From Plasmopara viticola (Eukaryota; Oomycota; Peronosporomycetes; Peronosporales; Peronosporaceae): a DNA stretch of 64,000 nucleotides. Made by a program: the position numbers and the translations under genes. Positions 37,376 to 51,400 of this stretch are shown here, one piece after another; the stretch's first letter is position 1, and every line of letters starts with the position of its first letter. Location: NCBI GenBank assembly GCA_001695595.3, contig MBPM02000120.1:106017-170016 (forward strand). Direction: 5' to 3'. The notes under the pieces were generated by a model. That model worked only from the letters and a program-made list of their open reading frames with translations. It did no database searches and had not been told where the DNA came from.

Positions 37376-40300
37376 GTATTGTCGCTATTGTGAAGTGCTG
37401 GGATGATGTACGGCCATAGATACGTCCATTCTATCATTCTAGACGTGCGCAGACGCAACAGAGCCACAACTAAGCGTATATTCGCTTTTCTGAAGTGCTG
37501 TAAAGATATACGGCCATATATACATCCTTCTATCATTCTAGACGTGCATAGACGCTAACAGGGTCACAATAAGCGTATATTCGCTCTTGTGAAGTGCTGA
37601 GATGATATACGGCTATAGATACGTCATTTCTATCATTCTAGACGTGCGCAGACGCAACAGGTCACAACTAAGCGTATATTCGCTCTTGTGAGGTGCTGAG
37701 ATGATGTACGGCCATAGATACGTCGTTTCTACCATTCTAGGCGTGTGCAGACGCAATAGATGCACAACTAAGCGTATTGTCGCTCTTCTGAAGTGCTGGG
37801 ATGATATACAGCCATAGATACGTCGTTTCTACCATTCTAGACGTGTGCAGACGCAATAGATGCACAACTAAGCGTATTGTCGCTCTTCTGAAGTGCTGGG
37901 ATGATATACAGCCATAGATACGTCTTTTCTACCATTCTAGACGTGTGCAGACGCAATAGATGCACAACTAAGCGTATTGTCGCTATTGTGAAGTGCTGGA
38001 TGATGTACGGCCATAGATACGTCTTTCTATCATTCTAGACGTGCGCAGACGCAACAGAGCCACAACAAGCGTATATTCGCTTTCTGAAGTGTGTAAGATA
38101 TACGGCCATATATACATCCCTTCTATCATTCTAGACGTGCAGACGCTACAGGGTCACAATTAAGCGTATATTCGCTCTTGTGAAGCGCTGAGATGATATA
38201 CGGCTATAGATACGTCATTTCTATCATTCTAGACGTGCGCAGACGCAACAGTCACAACTAAGCGTATATTCGCTCTTGTGAGGTGCTGAGATGATGTACG
38301 GCCATAGATACGTCGTTTCTACCATTCTAGACGTGTGCAGACGCAATAGATGCACAACTAAGCGTATTGTCGCTCTTCTGAAGTGCTGGGATGATATACA
38401 GCCATAGATACGTCGTTTCTACCATTCTAGACGTGTGCAGACGCAATAGATGCACAACAAAGCGTATTGTCGCTCTTCTGAAGTGCTGGGATGATACACA
38501 GCCATAGATACGTCTTTCTACCATTCTAGACGTGTGCAGACGCAATAGATGCACAACTAAGCGTATTGTCGCTCTTGTGAAGTGCTGGGATGATGTACGG
38601 TCATAGATACGCTCTACATAATCATTTCAGACGTGTGCAGACGCAATAGAAGCACAACTAAGCGTATTGTCGCTCTTCTGAAGTGCTGGGATGATATACA
38701 GCCATAGATACGTCTTTTCTACCATTCTAGACGTGTGCAGACGCAATAGATGCACAACTAAGCGTATTGTCGCTATTGTGAAGTGCTGGGATGATATACA
38801 GCCATAGATACGTCGTTTCTACCATTCTAGACGTGTGCAGACGCAATAGATGCACAACTAAGCGTATTGTCGCTCTTCTGAAGTGCTGGGATGATATACA
38901 GCCATAGATACGTCCCTTTTATCTTTCTAGACGTGTGCAGACGCAATAGAGCCACAACAAGCGTATATTCGCTCTTGTGAAGTGCTGGGATGATGTACGG
39001 CCATAGATACGTCCTTTCTATCATTCTAGACGTGCGCAGACGCAACAGAGCCACAACAAGCGTATATTCGCTTTTCTGAAGTGCTGTAAAGATATACGGC
39101 CATATATACATCCCTTCTATCATTCTAGACGTGCATAGACGCAACAGGGTCACAATTAAGCGTATATTCGCTCTTGTGAAGCGCTGAGATGATATACGGC
39201 TATAGATACGTCATTTCTATCATTCTAGACGCGTGCAGACGCAATAGGGTCACAACTAAGCGTATTTCGCTCTTGTGAAGTGCTGGATGATATACGCCAT
39301 AGATACGTCGTTTCTACCATTCTAGACGTGTGCAGACGCAATAGATGCACAACTAAGCGTATTGTCGCTCTTGTGAAGTGCTGGGATGATATACAGCCAT
39401 AGATACGTCTTTCTACCATTCTAGACGTGTGCAGACGCAATAGATGCACAACTAAGCGTATTGTCGCTCTTCTGAAGTGCTGGGATGATATACAGCCATA
39501 GATACGTCTTTCTACCATTCTAGACGTGTGCAGACGCAATAGATGCACAACTAAGCGTATTGTCGCTCTTGTGAAGTGCTGGGATGATGTACGGCCATAG
39601 ATACGTCCTTTCTATCATTCTAGACGTGCGCAGACGCAACAGAGCACAACAAGCGTATATTCGCTTTTCTGAAGTGCTAAGATATACGGCCATATATACA
39701 TCTTCTATCATTCTAGACGTGCAGACGCAACAGGGTCACAATTAAGCGTATATTCGCTCTTGTGAAGTGCTGAGATGATATACGGCATAGATACGTCATT
39801 TCTATCATTCTAGACGTGCGCAGACGCAACAGGTCACAACTAAGCGTATATTCGCTCTTGTGAGTGCTGAGATGATGTACGGCCATAGATACGTCGTTTC
39901 TACCATTCTAGACGTGTGCAGACGCAATAGATGCACAACTAAGCGTATTGTCGCTCTTCTGAAGTGCTGGGATGATATACAGCCATAGATACGTCGTTTC
40001 TACCATTCTAGACGTGTGCAGACGCAATAGATGCACAACTAAGCGTATTGTCGCTCTTCTGAAGTGCTGGGATGATACACAGCCATAGATACGTCTTTTC
40101 TACCATTCTAGACGTGTGCAGACGCAATAGATGCACAACTAAGCGAATTGTCGCTCTTGTGAAGTGCTGGGATGATGTACGGCCATAGATACGTTCTTCT
40201 ATCATTCTAGACGTGTGCAGACGCAATAGAGCACAACTAAGCGTATATTCGCTCTTGAAGTGCTGGGATGATATACAGCCATAGATACGTCTTTCTACCA

Positions 40301-43300
40301 TTCTAGACGTGTGCAGACGCAATAGATGCACAACTAAGCGTATTGTCGCTCTTGTGAAGTGCTGGGATGATGTACGGCCATAGATACGTCTTTCTATCAT
40401 TCTAGACGTGCAGACGCAACAGAGCACAACTAAGCGTATATTCGCTTTCTGAAGTGCTGTGAGATATACGGCCATATATACGTCTTCTATCATTCTAGAC
40501 GTGCAGACGCAACAGGCACAACTAAGCGTATATTCGCTCTTGTGAAGTGCTGAGATGATATACGGCCATAGATACGTCATTTCTATCATTCTAGACGTGC
40601 GCAGACGCAACAGGGTCACAACTAAGCGTATATTCGCTCTTGTGAAGTGCTGGATGATGTACGGCCATAGATACGTCGTTTCTACCATTCTAGACGTGTG
40701 CAGACGCAATAGATGCACAACTAAGCGTATGTCGCTCTTCTGAAGTGCTGGGATGATATACAGCCATAGATACGTCTTTCTACCATTCTAGACGTGTGCA
40801 GACGCAATAGATGCACAACTAAGCGTATTGTCGCTCTGAAGTGCTGGGATGATATACAGCCATAGATACGTCTTTTCTACCATTCTAGACGTGTGCAGAC
40901 GCAATAGATGCACAACTAAGCGTATTGTCGCTCTTGTGAAGTGCTGGGATGATGTACGGCCATAGATACGTCTTCTATCATTTCTAGACGTGTGCAGACG
41001 CAATAGAGCACAACTAAGCGTATTCGCTCTTGGAAGTGCTGGATGATAACAGCCATAGATACGTCTTTTCTACCATTCTAGACGTGTGCAGACGCAATAG
41101 ATGCACAACTAAGCGTATTGTCGCTCTTGTGAAGTGCTGGGATGATGTACGGCCATAGATACGTCCTATCTATCATTCTAGACGTCCGCAGACGCAATAG
41201 ATGCACAACTAAGCGTATATTCGCTTTCTGAAGTGCTGGGAGATATACGGCCATAGATACGTCTTCTATCATTCTAGACGTGCAGACGCAATAGATGCAC
41301 AACTAAGCGTATATTCGCTCTTGTGAAGTGCTGAGATGATATACGGCCATAGATACGTTTTCTATCATTCTAGACGTGCGCAGACGCAACAGGTCACAAC
41401 TAAGCGTATATTCGCTTTGAAGTGCTGAGATGATGTACGGCCATAGATACGTCTTTCTATCATTCTAGACGTGTGCAGACGCAATAGATGCACAACTAAG
41501 CGTATTGTCGCTCTTCTGAAGTGCTGGGATGATGTACGGTCATAGATACGTCGTTTCTACCATTCTAGACGTGTGCAGACGCAATAGATGCACAACTAAG
41601 CGTATTGTCGCTCTTCTGAAGTGCTGGGATGATATACAGCCATAGATACGTCTTTCTACCATTCTAGACGTGTGCAGACGCAATAGATGCACAACTAAGC
41701 GTATTGTCGCTCTTGTGAAGTGCTGGGATGATGTATACGCCATAGATACGTCTATATCATTCTAGACGTGTGCAGACGCAATAGAGCAACTAAGCGTATA
41801 TTCGCTCTTGGAAGTGCTGGATGATACACGGCCATAGATACGTCTTTCTACCATTCTAGACGTGTGCAGACGCAATAGATGTACAACTAAGCGTATTGTC
41901 GCTCTTGTGAAGTGCTGGGATGATGTACGGCCATAGATACGTCTTTCTATCATTCTAGACGTGCGCAGACGCAACAGAGCACAACAAGCGTATATTCGCT
42001 TTTCTGAAGTGCTGTGAAGATATACGGCCATATATACGTCCTTCTATCATTCTAGACGTGCAGACGCAACAGGTCACAACTAAGCGTATATTTCGCTCTT
42101 GTGAAGTGCTGAGATGATGTACGGCCATAGATACGTCTTTCTATCATTCTAGACGTGCGCAGACGCAACAGGGTCACAACTAAGCGTATATTCGCTCTTG
42201 GAAGTGCTGGATGATAACGGCCATAGATACGTCTTTCTACCATTCTAGACGTGAGCAGACGCAATAGATGCACAACTAAGCGTATTGTCGCTCTTGTGAA
42301 GTGCTGGGATGATGTACGGCCATAGATACGTCTTTCTATCATTCTAGACGTGCGCAGACGCAACAGAGCACAACTAAGCGTATATTCGCTCTGTGAAGTG
42401 CTGGAGATATACGGCCATAGATACATCCTTCTATCATTCTAGACGTGTGCAGACGCAATAGTCACAATTAAGCGTATATTCGCTCTTGTGAAGCGCTGAG
42501 ATGATATACGGCCATAGATACGTCTTTCTATCATTCTAGACGTGCGCAGACGCAACAGTCACAACTAAGCGTATATTCGCTCTTGTGAAGTGCTGAGATG
42601 ATACGCCATAGATACGTCGTTTCTACCATTCTAGACGTGTGCAGACGCAATAGATGCACAACTAAGCGTATTGTCGCTCTTGTGAAGTGCTGGATGATAT
42701 ACAGCCATAGATACGTCGTTTCTACCATTCTAGACGTGTGCAGACGCAATAGAGCACAACTAAGCGTATTGTCGCTCTTTGAAGTGCTGGGATGATATAC
42801 AGCCATAGATACGTCTTTCTACCATTCTAGACGTGTGCAGACGCAATAGATGCACAACTAAGCGTATTGTCGCTCTTGTGAAGTGCTGGGATGATGTACG
42901 GCCATAGATACGTCTTCTATCATTCTAGACGTGTGCAGACGCAATAGAGCACAACTAAGCGTATATTCGCTCTTGAATTGCTGGATGATACACGGCCATA
43001 GATACGTCTTTCTACCATTCTAGACGTGTGTAGACGCAATAGATGCACAACTAAGCGTATTGTCGCTCTTGTGAAGTGCTGGGATGATACGGCCATAGAT
43101 ACGTCTTTCTATCATTCTAGACGTGCGCAGACGCAACAGAGCACAACTAAGCGTATATTCGCTCTTCTGAAGTGCTGATGATATACGGCCATATATACGT
43201 CTTCTATCATTCTAGACGTGCAGACGCAACAGTCACAACTAAGCGTATTCGCTCTTGTGAAGTGCTGAGATGATATACGGCATAGATACGTTTTCTATCA

Positions 43301-46300
43301 TTCTAGACGTGCGCAGACGCAACAGGTCACAATTAAGCGTATATTCGCTCTTGTGAAGTGCTGAGATATACGGCCATAGATACGTCGTTTCTACCATTCT
43401 AGCGTGTGCAGACGCAATAGATGCACAACTAAGCGTATTGTCGCTCTTGTGAAGTGCTGGATGATATACAGCCATAGATACGTCTTTTCTACCATTCTAG
43501 ACGTGTGCAGACGCAATAGATGCACAACTAAGCGTATTGTCGCTCTTGTGAAGTGCTGGGATGATGTACGGCCATAGATACGTCTTCTACCATTCTAGAC
43601 GTGTGCAGACGCAATAGAGCACAACTAAGCGTATTGTCGCTCTTGTGAAGTGCTGGGATGATACGGCATAGATACGTCTTTCTATCATTCTAGACGTGTG
43701 CAGACGCAATAGAGCACAACTAAGCGTATATTCGCTCTTGGAAGTGCTGGGATGATACACAGCCATAGATACGTCTTTTCTACCATTCTAGACGTGTGTA
43801 GACGCAATAGATGCACAACTAAGCGTGTTATCGCTCTTGTGAAGTGCTGGGATGATGTACGGCCATAGATACGTCCTTTCTATCATTCTAGACGTGCGCA
43901 GACGCAACAGAGCCACAACAAGCGTATATTCGCTTTCTGAAGTGCTGTGAGATATACGGCCATATATACGATCCCTTCTATCATTCTAGACGTGCAGACG
44001 CAACAGTCACAATTAAGCGTATATTCGCTCTTGTGAAGCGCTGAGATGATATACGGCCATAGATACGTCCTTTCTATCATTCTAGACGTGCGCAGACGCA
44101 ATCGAGCCACAACTAAGCGTATATTCGCTCTTGTGAAGTGCTGAGATGATGTACGGCCATAGATACATCGTTTCTACCATTCTAGGCGTGTGCAGACGCA
44201 ATAGATGCACAACAAAGCGTATTGTCGCTCTTCTGAAGTGCTGGGATGATATACAGCCATAGATACGTCGTTTCTACCATTCTAGACGTGTGCAGACGCA
44301 ATAGATGCACAACTAAGCGTATTGTCGCTCTTCTGAAGTGCTGGGATGATATACAGCCATAGATACGTCTTTTCTACCATTCTAGACGTGTGCAGACGCA
44401 ATAGATGCACAACTAAGCGTATTGTCGCTCTTGTGAAGTGCTGGGATGATATACGGCCATAGATACGTTCTTTCTATCATTCTAGACGTGTGCAGACGCA
44501 ATAGAGCCACAACTAAGCGTATATTCGCTCTTGGGAAGTGCTGGGATGATACACAGCCATAGATACGTCTTTCTACCATTCTAGACGTGTGCAGACGCAA
44601 TAGATGCACAACTAAGCGTATTGTCGCTCTTTGAAGTGCTGGGATGATGTACGCCATAGATACGTCTTTCTACCATTCTAGACGTGTGCAGACGCAATAG
44701 AGCACAACTAAGCGTATGTCGCTCTTCTGAAGTGCTGGATGATATACAGCCATAGATACGTCTTTTCTACCATTCTAGACGTGTAGACGCAATAGATGCA
44801 CAACTAAGCGTGTTATCGCTTTGTGAAGTGCTGGGATGATGTACGGCCATAGATACGTCCTTTCTATCATTCTAGACGTGCGCAGACGCAACAGAGCACA
44901 ACAAGCGTATATTCGCTTTTAAGAAGTGCTGTGAAGATATACGGCCATATATACATCCCTTCTATCATTCAAGACGTGCAGACGCAACAGGGTCACAATT
45001 AAGCGTATATTCGCTCTTGTGAAGCGCTGAGATGATATGCGGCTATAGATACGTCATTTCTATCATTCTAGACGTGCGCAGACGCAACAGGGTCACAACT
45101 AAGCGTATATTCGCTCTTGTGAAGTGCTGAGATGATGTACGGCCATAGATACGTCGTTTCTACCATTCTAGACGTGTGCAGACGCAATAGATGCACAACT
45201 AAGCGTATTGTCGCTCTTCTGAAGTGCTGGGATGATATACAGCCATAGATACGTCGTTTCTACCATTCTAGACGTGTGCAGACGCAATAGATGCACAACT
45301 AAGCGTATTGTCGCTCTTCTGAAGTGCTGGGATGATATACAGCCATAGATACGTCTTTTCTACCATTCTAGACGTGTGCAGACGCAATAGATGCACAACT
45401 AAGCGTATTGTCGCTATTGTGAAGTGCTGGGATGATGTACGGCCATAGATACGTCTTCTATCATTCTAGACGTGTGCAGACGCAATAGAGCACAACTAAG
45501 CGTATATTCGCTCTTGGAATTGCTGGGATGATATACAGCCATAATACGTCTTTCTACCATTCTAGACGTGTGTAGACGCAATAGATGCACAACTAAGCGT
45601 GTATCGCTCTTGTGAAGTGCTGGATGATGTACGGCCATAGATACGTCTTTCTATCATTCTAGACGTGCGCAGACGCAACAGAGCACAACAAGCGTATATT
45701 CGCTTTCTGAAGTGCTGTGAAGATATACGGCCATATATACATCCTTCTATCATTCTAGACGTGCAGACGCAATAGTCACAATTAAGCGTATATTCGCTCT
45801 TGTGAAGTGCTGAGATGATATACGGCCATAGATACGTCCTTTCTATCATTCTAGACGTGCGCAGACGCAATAGGGTCACAACTAAGCGTATATTCGCTCT
45901 TGTGAAGTGCTGAGATGATGTACGGCCATAGATACATCGTTTCTACCATTCTAGACGTGTGCAGACGCAATAGATGCACAACTAAGCGTATTGTCGCTCT
46001 TCTGAAGTGCTGGGATGATATACAGCCATAGATACGTCTTTCTACCATTCTAGACGTGTGCAGACGCAATAGATGCACAACTAAGCGTATTGTCGCTCTT
46101 CTGAAGTGCTGGGATGATATACAGCCATAGATACGTCTTTCTACCATTCTAGACGTGTGCAGACGCAATAGATGCACAACTAAGCGTATTGTCGCTTTGT
46201 GAAGTGCTGGGATGATGTACGGCATAGATACGTTCTTCTATCATTCTAGACGTGTGCAGACGCAATAGAGCACAACTAAGCGTATATTCGCTCTTGGGAA

Positions 46301-49300
46301 TTGCTGGGATGATACACAGCCATAGATACGTCTTTTCTACCATTCTAGACGTGTGCAGACGCAATAGATGCACAACTAAGCGTATTGTCGCTCTTGTGAA
46401 GTGCTGGGATGTACGGCCATAGATACGTCTTTCTACCATTCTAGACGTGTGCAGACGCAATAGATGCACAACTAAGCGTATTTCGCTCTTCTGAAGTGCT
46501 GGATGATATACAGCCATAGATACGTCTTTCTACCATTCTAGACGTGTGTAGACGCAATAGATGCACAACTAAGCGTGTTATCGCTATTGTGAAGTGCTGG
46601 GATGATGTACGGCCATAGATACGTCTTTCTATCATTCTAGACGTGCGCAGACGCAACAGAGCACAACTAAGCGTATATTCGCTTTTCTGAAGTGCTGTGA
46701 GATATACGGCCATAGATACGTCTTCTATCATTCTAGACGTGCAGACGCAAAGTCACAACTAAGCGTATATTCGCTCTTGTGAAGTGCTGAGATGATATGC
46801 GGCATAGATACGTCTTTCTATCATTCTAGACGTGCGCAGACGCAACAGGTCACAACTAAGCGTATATTCGCTCTTGTGAAGTGCTGATGATATTACGGCC
46901 ATAGATACGTCGTTTCTACCATTCTAGACGTGTGCAGACGCAATAGATGCACAACTAAGCGTATTCGCTCTTGTGAAGTGCTGGATGATATACAGCCATA
47001 GATACGTCGTTTCTACCATTCTAGACGTGTGCAGACGCAATAGATGCACAACTAAGCGTATTTCGCTCTTCTGAAGTGCTGGATGATATACAGCCATAGA
47101 TACGTCTTTCTACCATTCTAGACGTGTGCAGACGCAATAGATGCACAACTAAGCGTATTGTCGCTCTTGTGAAGTGCTGGGATGATGTACGGTCATAGAT
47201 ACGTCTTCTATCATTCAGACGTGTGCAGACGCAATAGAGCACACTAAGCGTATATTCGCTCTTGGGAAGTGCTGGGATGATAACAGCCATAGATACGTCT
47301 TTTCTACCATTCTAGACGTGTGCAGACGCAATAGATGCACAACTAAGCGTGTTGTCGCTCTTGTGAAGTGCTGGGATGATGTACGGCCATAGATACGTCT
47401 TTCTACATTCTAGACGTGTGCAGACGCAATAGATGCACAACTAAGCGTATTTCGCTCTTCTGAAGTGCTGGGATGATATACAGCCATAGATACGTCTTTT
47501 CTACCATTCTAGACGTGTGCTAGACGCAATAGATGCACAACTAAGCGTGTATCGCTCTTGTGAAGTGCTGGATGATGTACGGCCATAGATACGTCTTTCT
47601 ATCATTCTAGACGTGCGCAGACGCAACAGAGCACAACAAGCGTATATTCGCTTTCTGAAGTGCTGTGAGATATACGGCCATATATACATCCCTTCTATCA
47701 TTCTAGACGTGCATAGACGCAACAGGTCACAATAAGCGTATATTCGCTCTTGTGAAGTGCTGAGATGATATACGGTATAGATACGTCATTTCTATCATTA
47801 TAGACGTGCGCAGACGCAACAGGGTCACAACTAAGCGTATATTCGCTCTTGTGAAGTGCTGAGATGATGTACGGCCATAGATACGTCGTTTCTACCATTC
47901 TAGCGTGTGCAGACGCAATAGATGCACAACTAAGCGTATTGTCGCTCTTCTGAAGTGCTGGATGATATACAGCCATAGATACGTCGTTTCTACCATTCTA
48001 GACGTGTGCAGACGCAATAGATGCACAACTAAGCGTATTGTCGCTCTTCTGAAGTGCTGGGATGATATACGCCATAGATACGTCTTTTCTACCATTCTAG
48101 ACGTGTGCAGACGCAATAGATGCACAACTAAGCGTATTGTCGCTCTTGTGAAGTGCTGGGATGATGTACGGCCATAGATACGTCTTTCTATCATTCAGAC
48201 GTGTGCAGACGCAATAGAAGCACACTAAGCGTATATTCGCTCTTGGAATGCTGGGATGATACACGGCCATAGATACGTCTTTCTACCATTCTAGACGTGT
48301 GTAGACGCAATAGATGCACAACTAAGCGTTGTCGCTCTTGTGAAGTGCTGGATGATATACGGCCATAGATACGTCTTTCTATCATTCTAGACGTGCGCAG
48401 ACGCAACAGAGCCACAACTAAGCGTATATTCGCTTTCTGAAGTGCTGTGAGATATACGGCCATATATACATCTTCTATCATTCTAAACGTGTGCAGACGC
48501 AATAGATGCACAACTAAGCGTATATTCGCTCTTGTGAAGTGCTGGGATGATATACGGCATAGATACGTCTTCTATCATTCTAGACGTGCGCAGACGCAAT
48601 AGTCACAACTAAGCGTATATTCGCTCTTCTGAAGTGCTAGATGATGTACGGCCATAGATACGTCGTTTCTACCATTCTAGGCGTGTGCAGACGCAATAGA
48701 TGCACAACTAAGCGTATTGTCGCTCTTCTGAAGTGCTGGGATGATATACAGCCATAGATACGTCGTTTCTACCATTCTAGACGTGTGCAGACGCAATAGA
48801 TGCACAACTAAGCGTATATTCGCTCTTGTGAAGTGCTGGGATGATATACGGCCATAGATACGTCTTTTCTATCATTCTAGACGTGTGCAGACGCAATAGA
48901 GTCACAACTAAGCGTATATTTGCTCTTGTGAAGTGCTGGATGATATGCGGCATAGATACGTCTTTCTATCATTCTAGACGTGCAGACGCAACAGGCACAA
49001 CTAAGCGTATATTCGCTTCTGAATGCTGGATGATGTACGGCCATAGATACGTCTTTCTACCATTCTAGACGTGTGCAGACGCAATAGATCACAACTAAGC
49101 GTATTGTCGCTCTTCTGAAGGCTGGAATATACGGCCATAGATACGTCGTTTCTACCATTCTAGACGTGTGCAGACGCAATAGATGCACAACTAAGCGTAT
49201 TGTCGCTCTTCTGAAGTGCTGGATGATATAGCCATAGATACGTCTTTTCTACCATTCTAGACGTGTGCAGACGCAATAGATGCACAACTAAGCGTATTGT

Positions 49301-51400
49301 CGCTCTTGTGAAGTGCTGGATGATGTACGGTCATAGATACGTCATCTATCATTTCAGACGTTGCAGACGCAATAGAGCACAACTAAGCGTATATTCGCTC
49401 TGAATGCTGGGATGATATACAGCCATAGATACGTCTTTTCTACCATTCTAGACGTGTGAGACGCAATAGATGCACAACTAAGCGTATTGTCGCTCTTGTG
49501 AAGTGCTGGGATGATGTACGGCCATAGATACGTCTTTCTATCATTCTAGACGTGCGCAGACGCAACAGAGCCACAACAAGCGTATATTTGCTTCGTGAAG
49601 TGCTGTGAAGATATACGGCCATATATACACCTTCTATCATTCTAGACGTGCATAGACGCTACAGGGTCACAATTAAGCGTATATTCGCTCTTGTGAAGCG
49701 CTGAGATGATATACGGCTATAGATACGTCATTTCTATCATTCTAGACGTGCGCAGACGCAACAGGGTCACAACTAAGCGTATATTCGCTCTTGTGAAGTG
49801 CTGAGATGATGTACGGCCATAGATACGTCTTCTATCATTCTAGACGTGTGCAGACGCAATAGACACAACTAAGCGTATATTCGCTCTTGTGAAGTGCTGG
49901 ATGATGTACGGCATAGATACGTCTTTCTATCATTCTAGACGTGCGCAGACGCAACAGGCACAACTAAGCGTATATTCGCTCTGGAAGTGCTGGGATGATA
50001 TACGGCCATAGATACGTCTTTCTACCATTCTAGACGTGTGTAGACGCAATAGATGCACAACTAAGCGTATTGTCGCTCTTGTGAAGTGCTGGGATGATGT
50101 ACGGCCATAGATACGTCCTTTCTATCATTCTAGACGTGCGCAGACGCAACAGAGCCACAACAAGCGTATATTCGCTTTTCTGAAGTGCTGTGAAGATATA
50201 CGGCCATATATACATCCCTTCTATCATTCTAGACGTGCTAGACGCAACAGGGTCACAATTAAGCGTATATTCGCTCTTGTGAAGCGCTGAGATGATATAC
50301 GGCTATAGATACGTCATTTCTATCATTCTAGACGTGCGCAGACGCAACAGGGTCACAACTAAGCGTATATTCGCTCTTGTGAAGTGCTGAGATGATGTAC
50401 GGCCATAGATACGTCGTTTCTACCATTCTAGCGTGTGCAGACGCAATAGATGCACAACTAAGCGTATTGTCGCTCTTCTGAAGTGCTGGGATGATATACA
50501 GCCATAGATACGTCGTTTCTACCATTCTAGACGTGTGCAGACGCAATAGATGCACAACTAAGCGTATTGTCGCTCTTCTGAAGTGCTGGATGATATACAG
50601 CCATAGATACGTCTTTTCTACCATTCTAGACGTGTGCAGACGCAATAGATGCACAACTAAGCGTATTGTCGCTCTTGTGAAGTGCTGGGATGATGTACGG
50701 CATAGATACGTCTATCTATCATTTCAGACGTGTGCAGACGCAATAGAGCACAACTAAGCGTATATTCGCTCTTGGAATGCTGGATGATAACAGCCATAGA
50801 TACGTCCTTTCTACCATTCTAGACGTGTGCAGACGCAATAGATGCACAACTAAGCGTATTGTCGCTCTTGTGAAGTGCTGAGATGATGTACGGCCATAGA
50901 TACGTCCTATCTATCATTCTAGACGTGCGCAGACGCAACAGAGCCACAACAAAGCGAATATTCGCTCTTTCTGAAGTGCTGTGAGATATACGGCCATATA
51001 TACATCTTCTATCATTCTAGACGTGCATAGACGCAACAAGGTCACAATTGAGCGTATATTCGCTCTTGTGAAGTGCTGAGATGATATACGGCTATAGATA
51101 CGTCATTTCTATCATTCTAGACGTGCGCAGACGCAACAGGGTCACAACTAAGCGTATATTCGCTCTTGTGAAGTGCTGAGATGATGTACGGCCATAGATA
51201 CATCCTTCTATCATTCTAGACGTGCAGACGCAATAGACACAACTAAGCGTATATTTCGCTCTTGTGAAGTGCTGGATGATGTACGGCATAGATACGTCTT
51301 TCTATCATTCTAGACGTGCGCAGACGCAACAGGTCACAACTAAGCGTATATTCGCTCTTGAATGCTGGATGATACACAGCCATAGATACGTCTTTTCTAC
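37376..51400 (+). repeat. Core HOR stretch dense in small deletions
   Basis: Types m1-m8 are recognisable, but monomers are often 92-98 bp. Typical losses are GCTGGGATG to GCTGGATG, GTCTTTTC to GTCTTTC, TACGGCC to TACGCC or TACGGC, GTGCGCAGACG to GTGCAGACG, CAGGGTCAC to CAGGTCAC, and GAGCCACAAC to GAGCACAAC. Gains are rare (for example GTATATTTCGC near 42,087 and 51,250). The flanking core units have few such changes. The concentration may reflect consensus error or a genuinely older subarray; the sequence alone does not settle which. Confidence 0.85.
43057..43338 (+). repeat. Three consecutive shortened monomers (96, 92, 94 bp)
   Basis: Monomers run 43,057-43,152, 43,153-43,244 and 43,245-43,338. 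Each differs from its core counterpart by several separate losses of 1-3 bases and by almost no substitution, the typical pattern of this stretch. Confidence 0.9.

Noticed and set aside
40008..40718. A 236-codon open frame on the minus strand, the longest in the window
   Set aside because: It is translated satellite: the peptide repeats the same 33-residue pattern around LLRLHTSRM. It lies where monomers are shortened towards multiples of three, so the frame is not shifted as it is by 100-bp units. It has no non-repeat part and no homologous frame in the other copies of the HOR.
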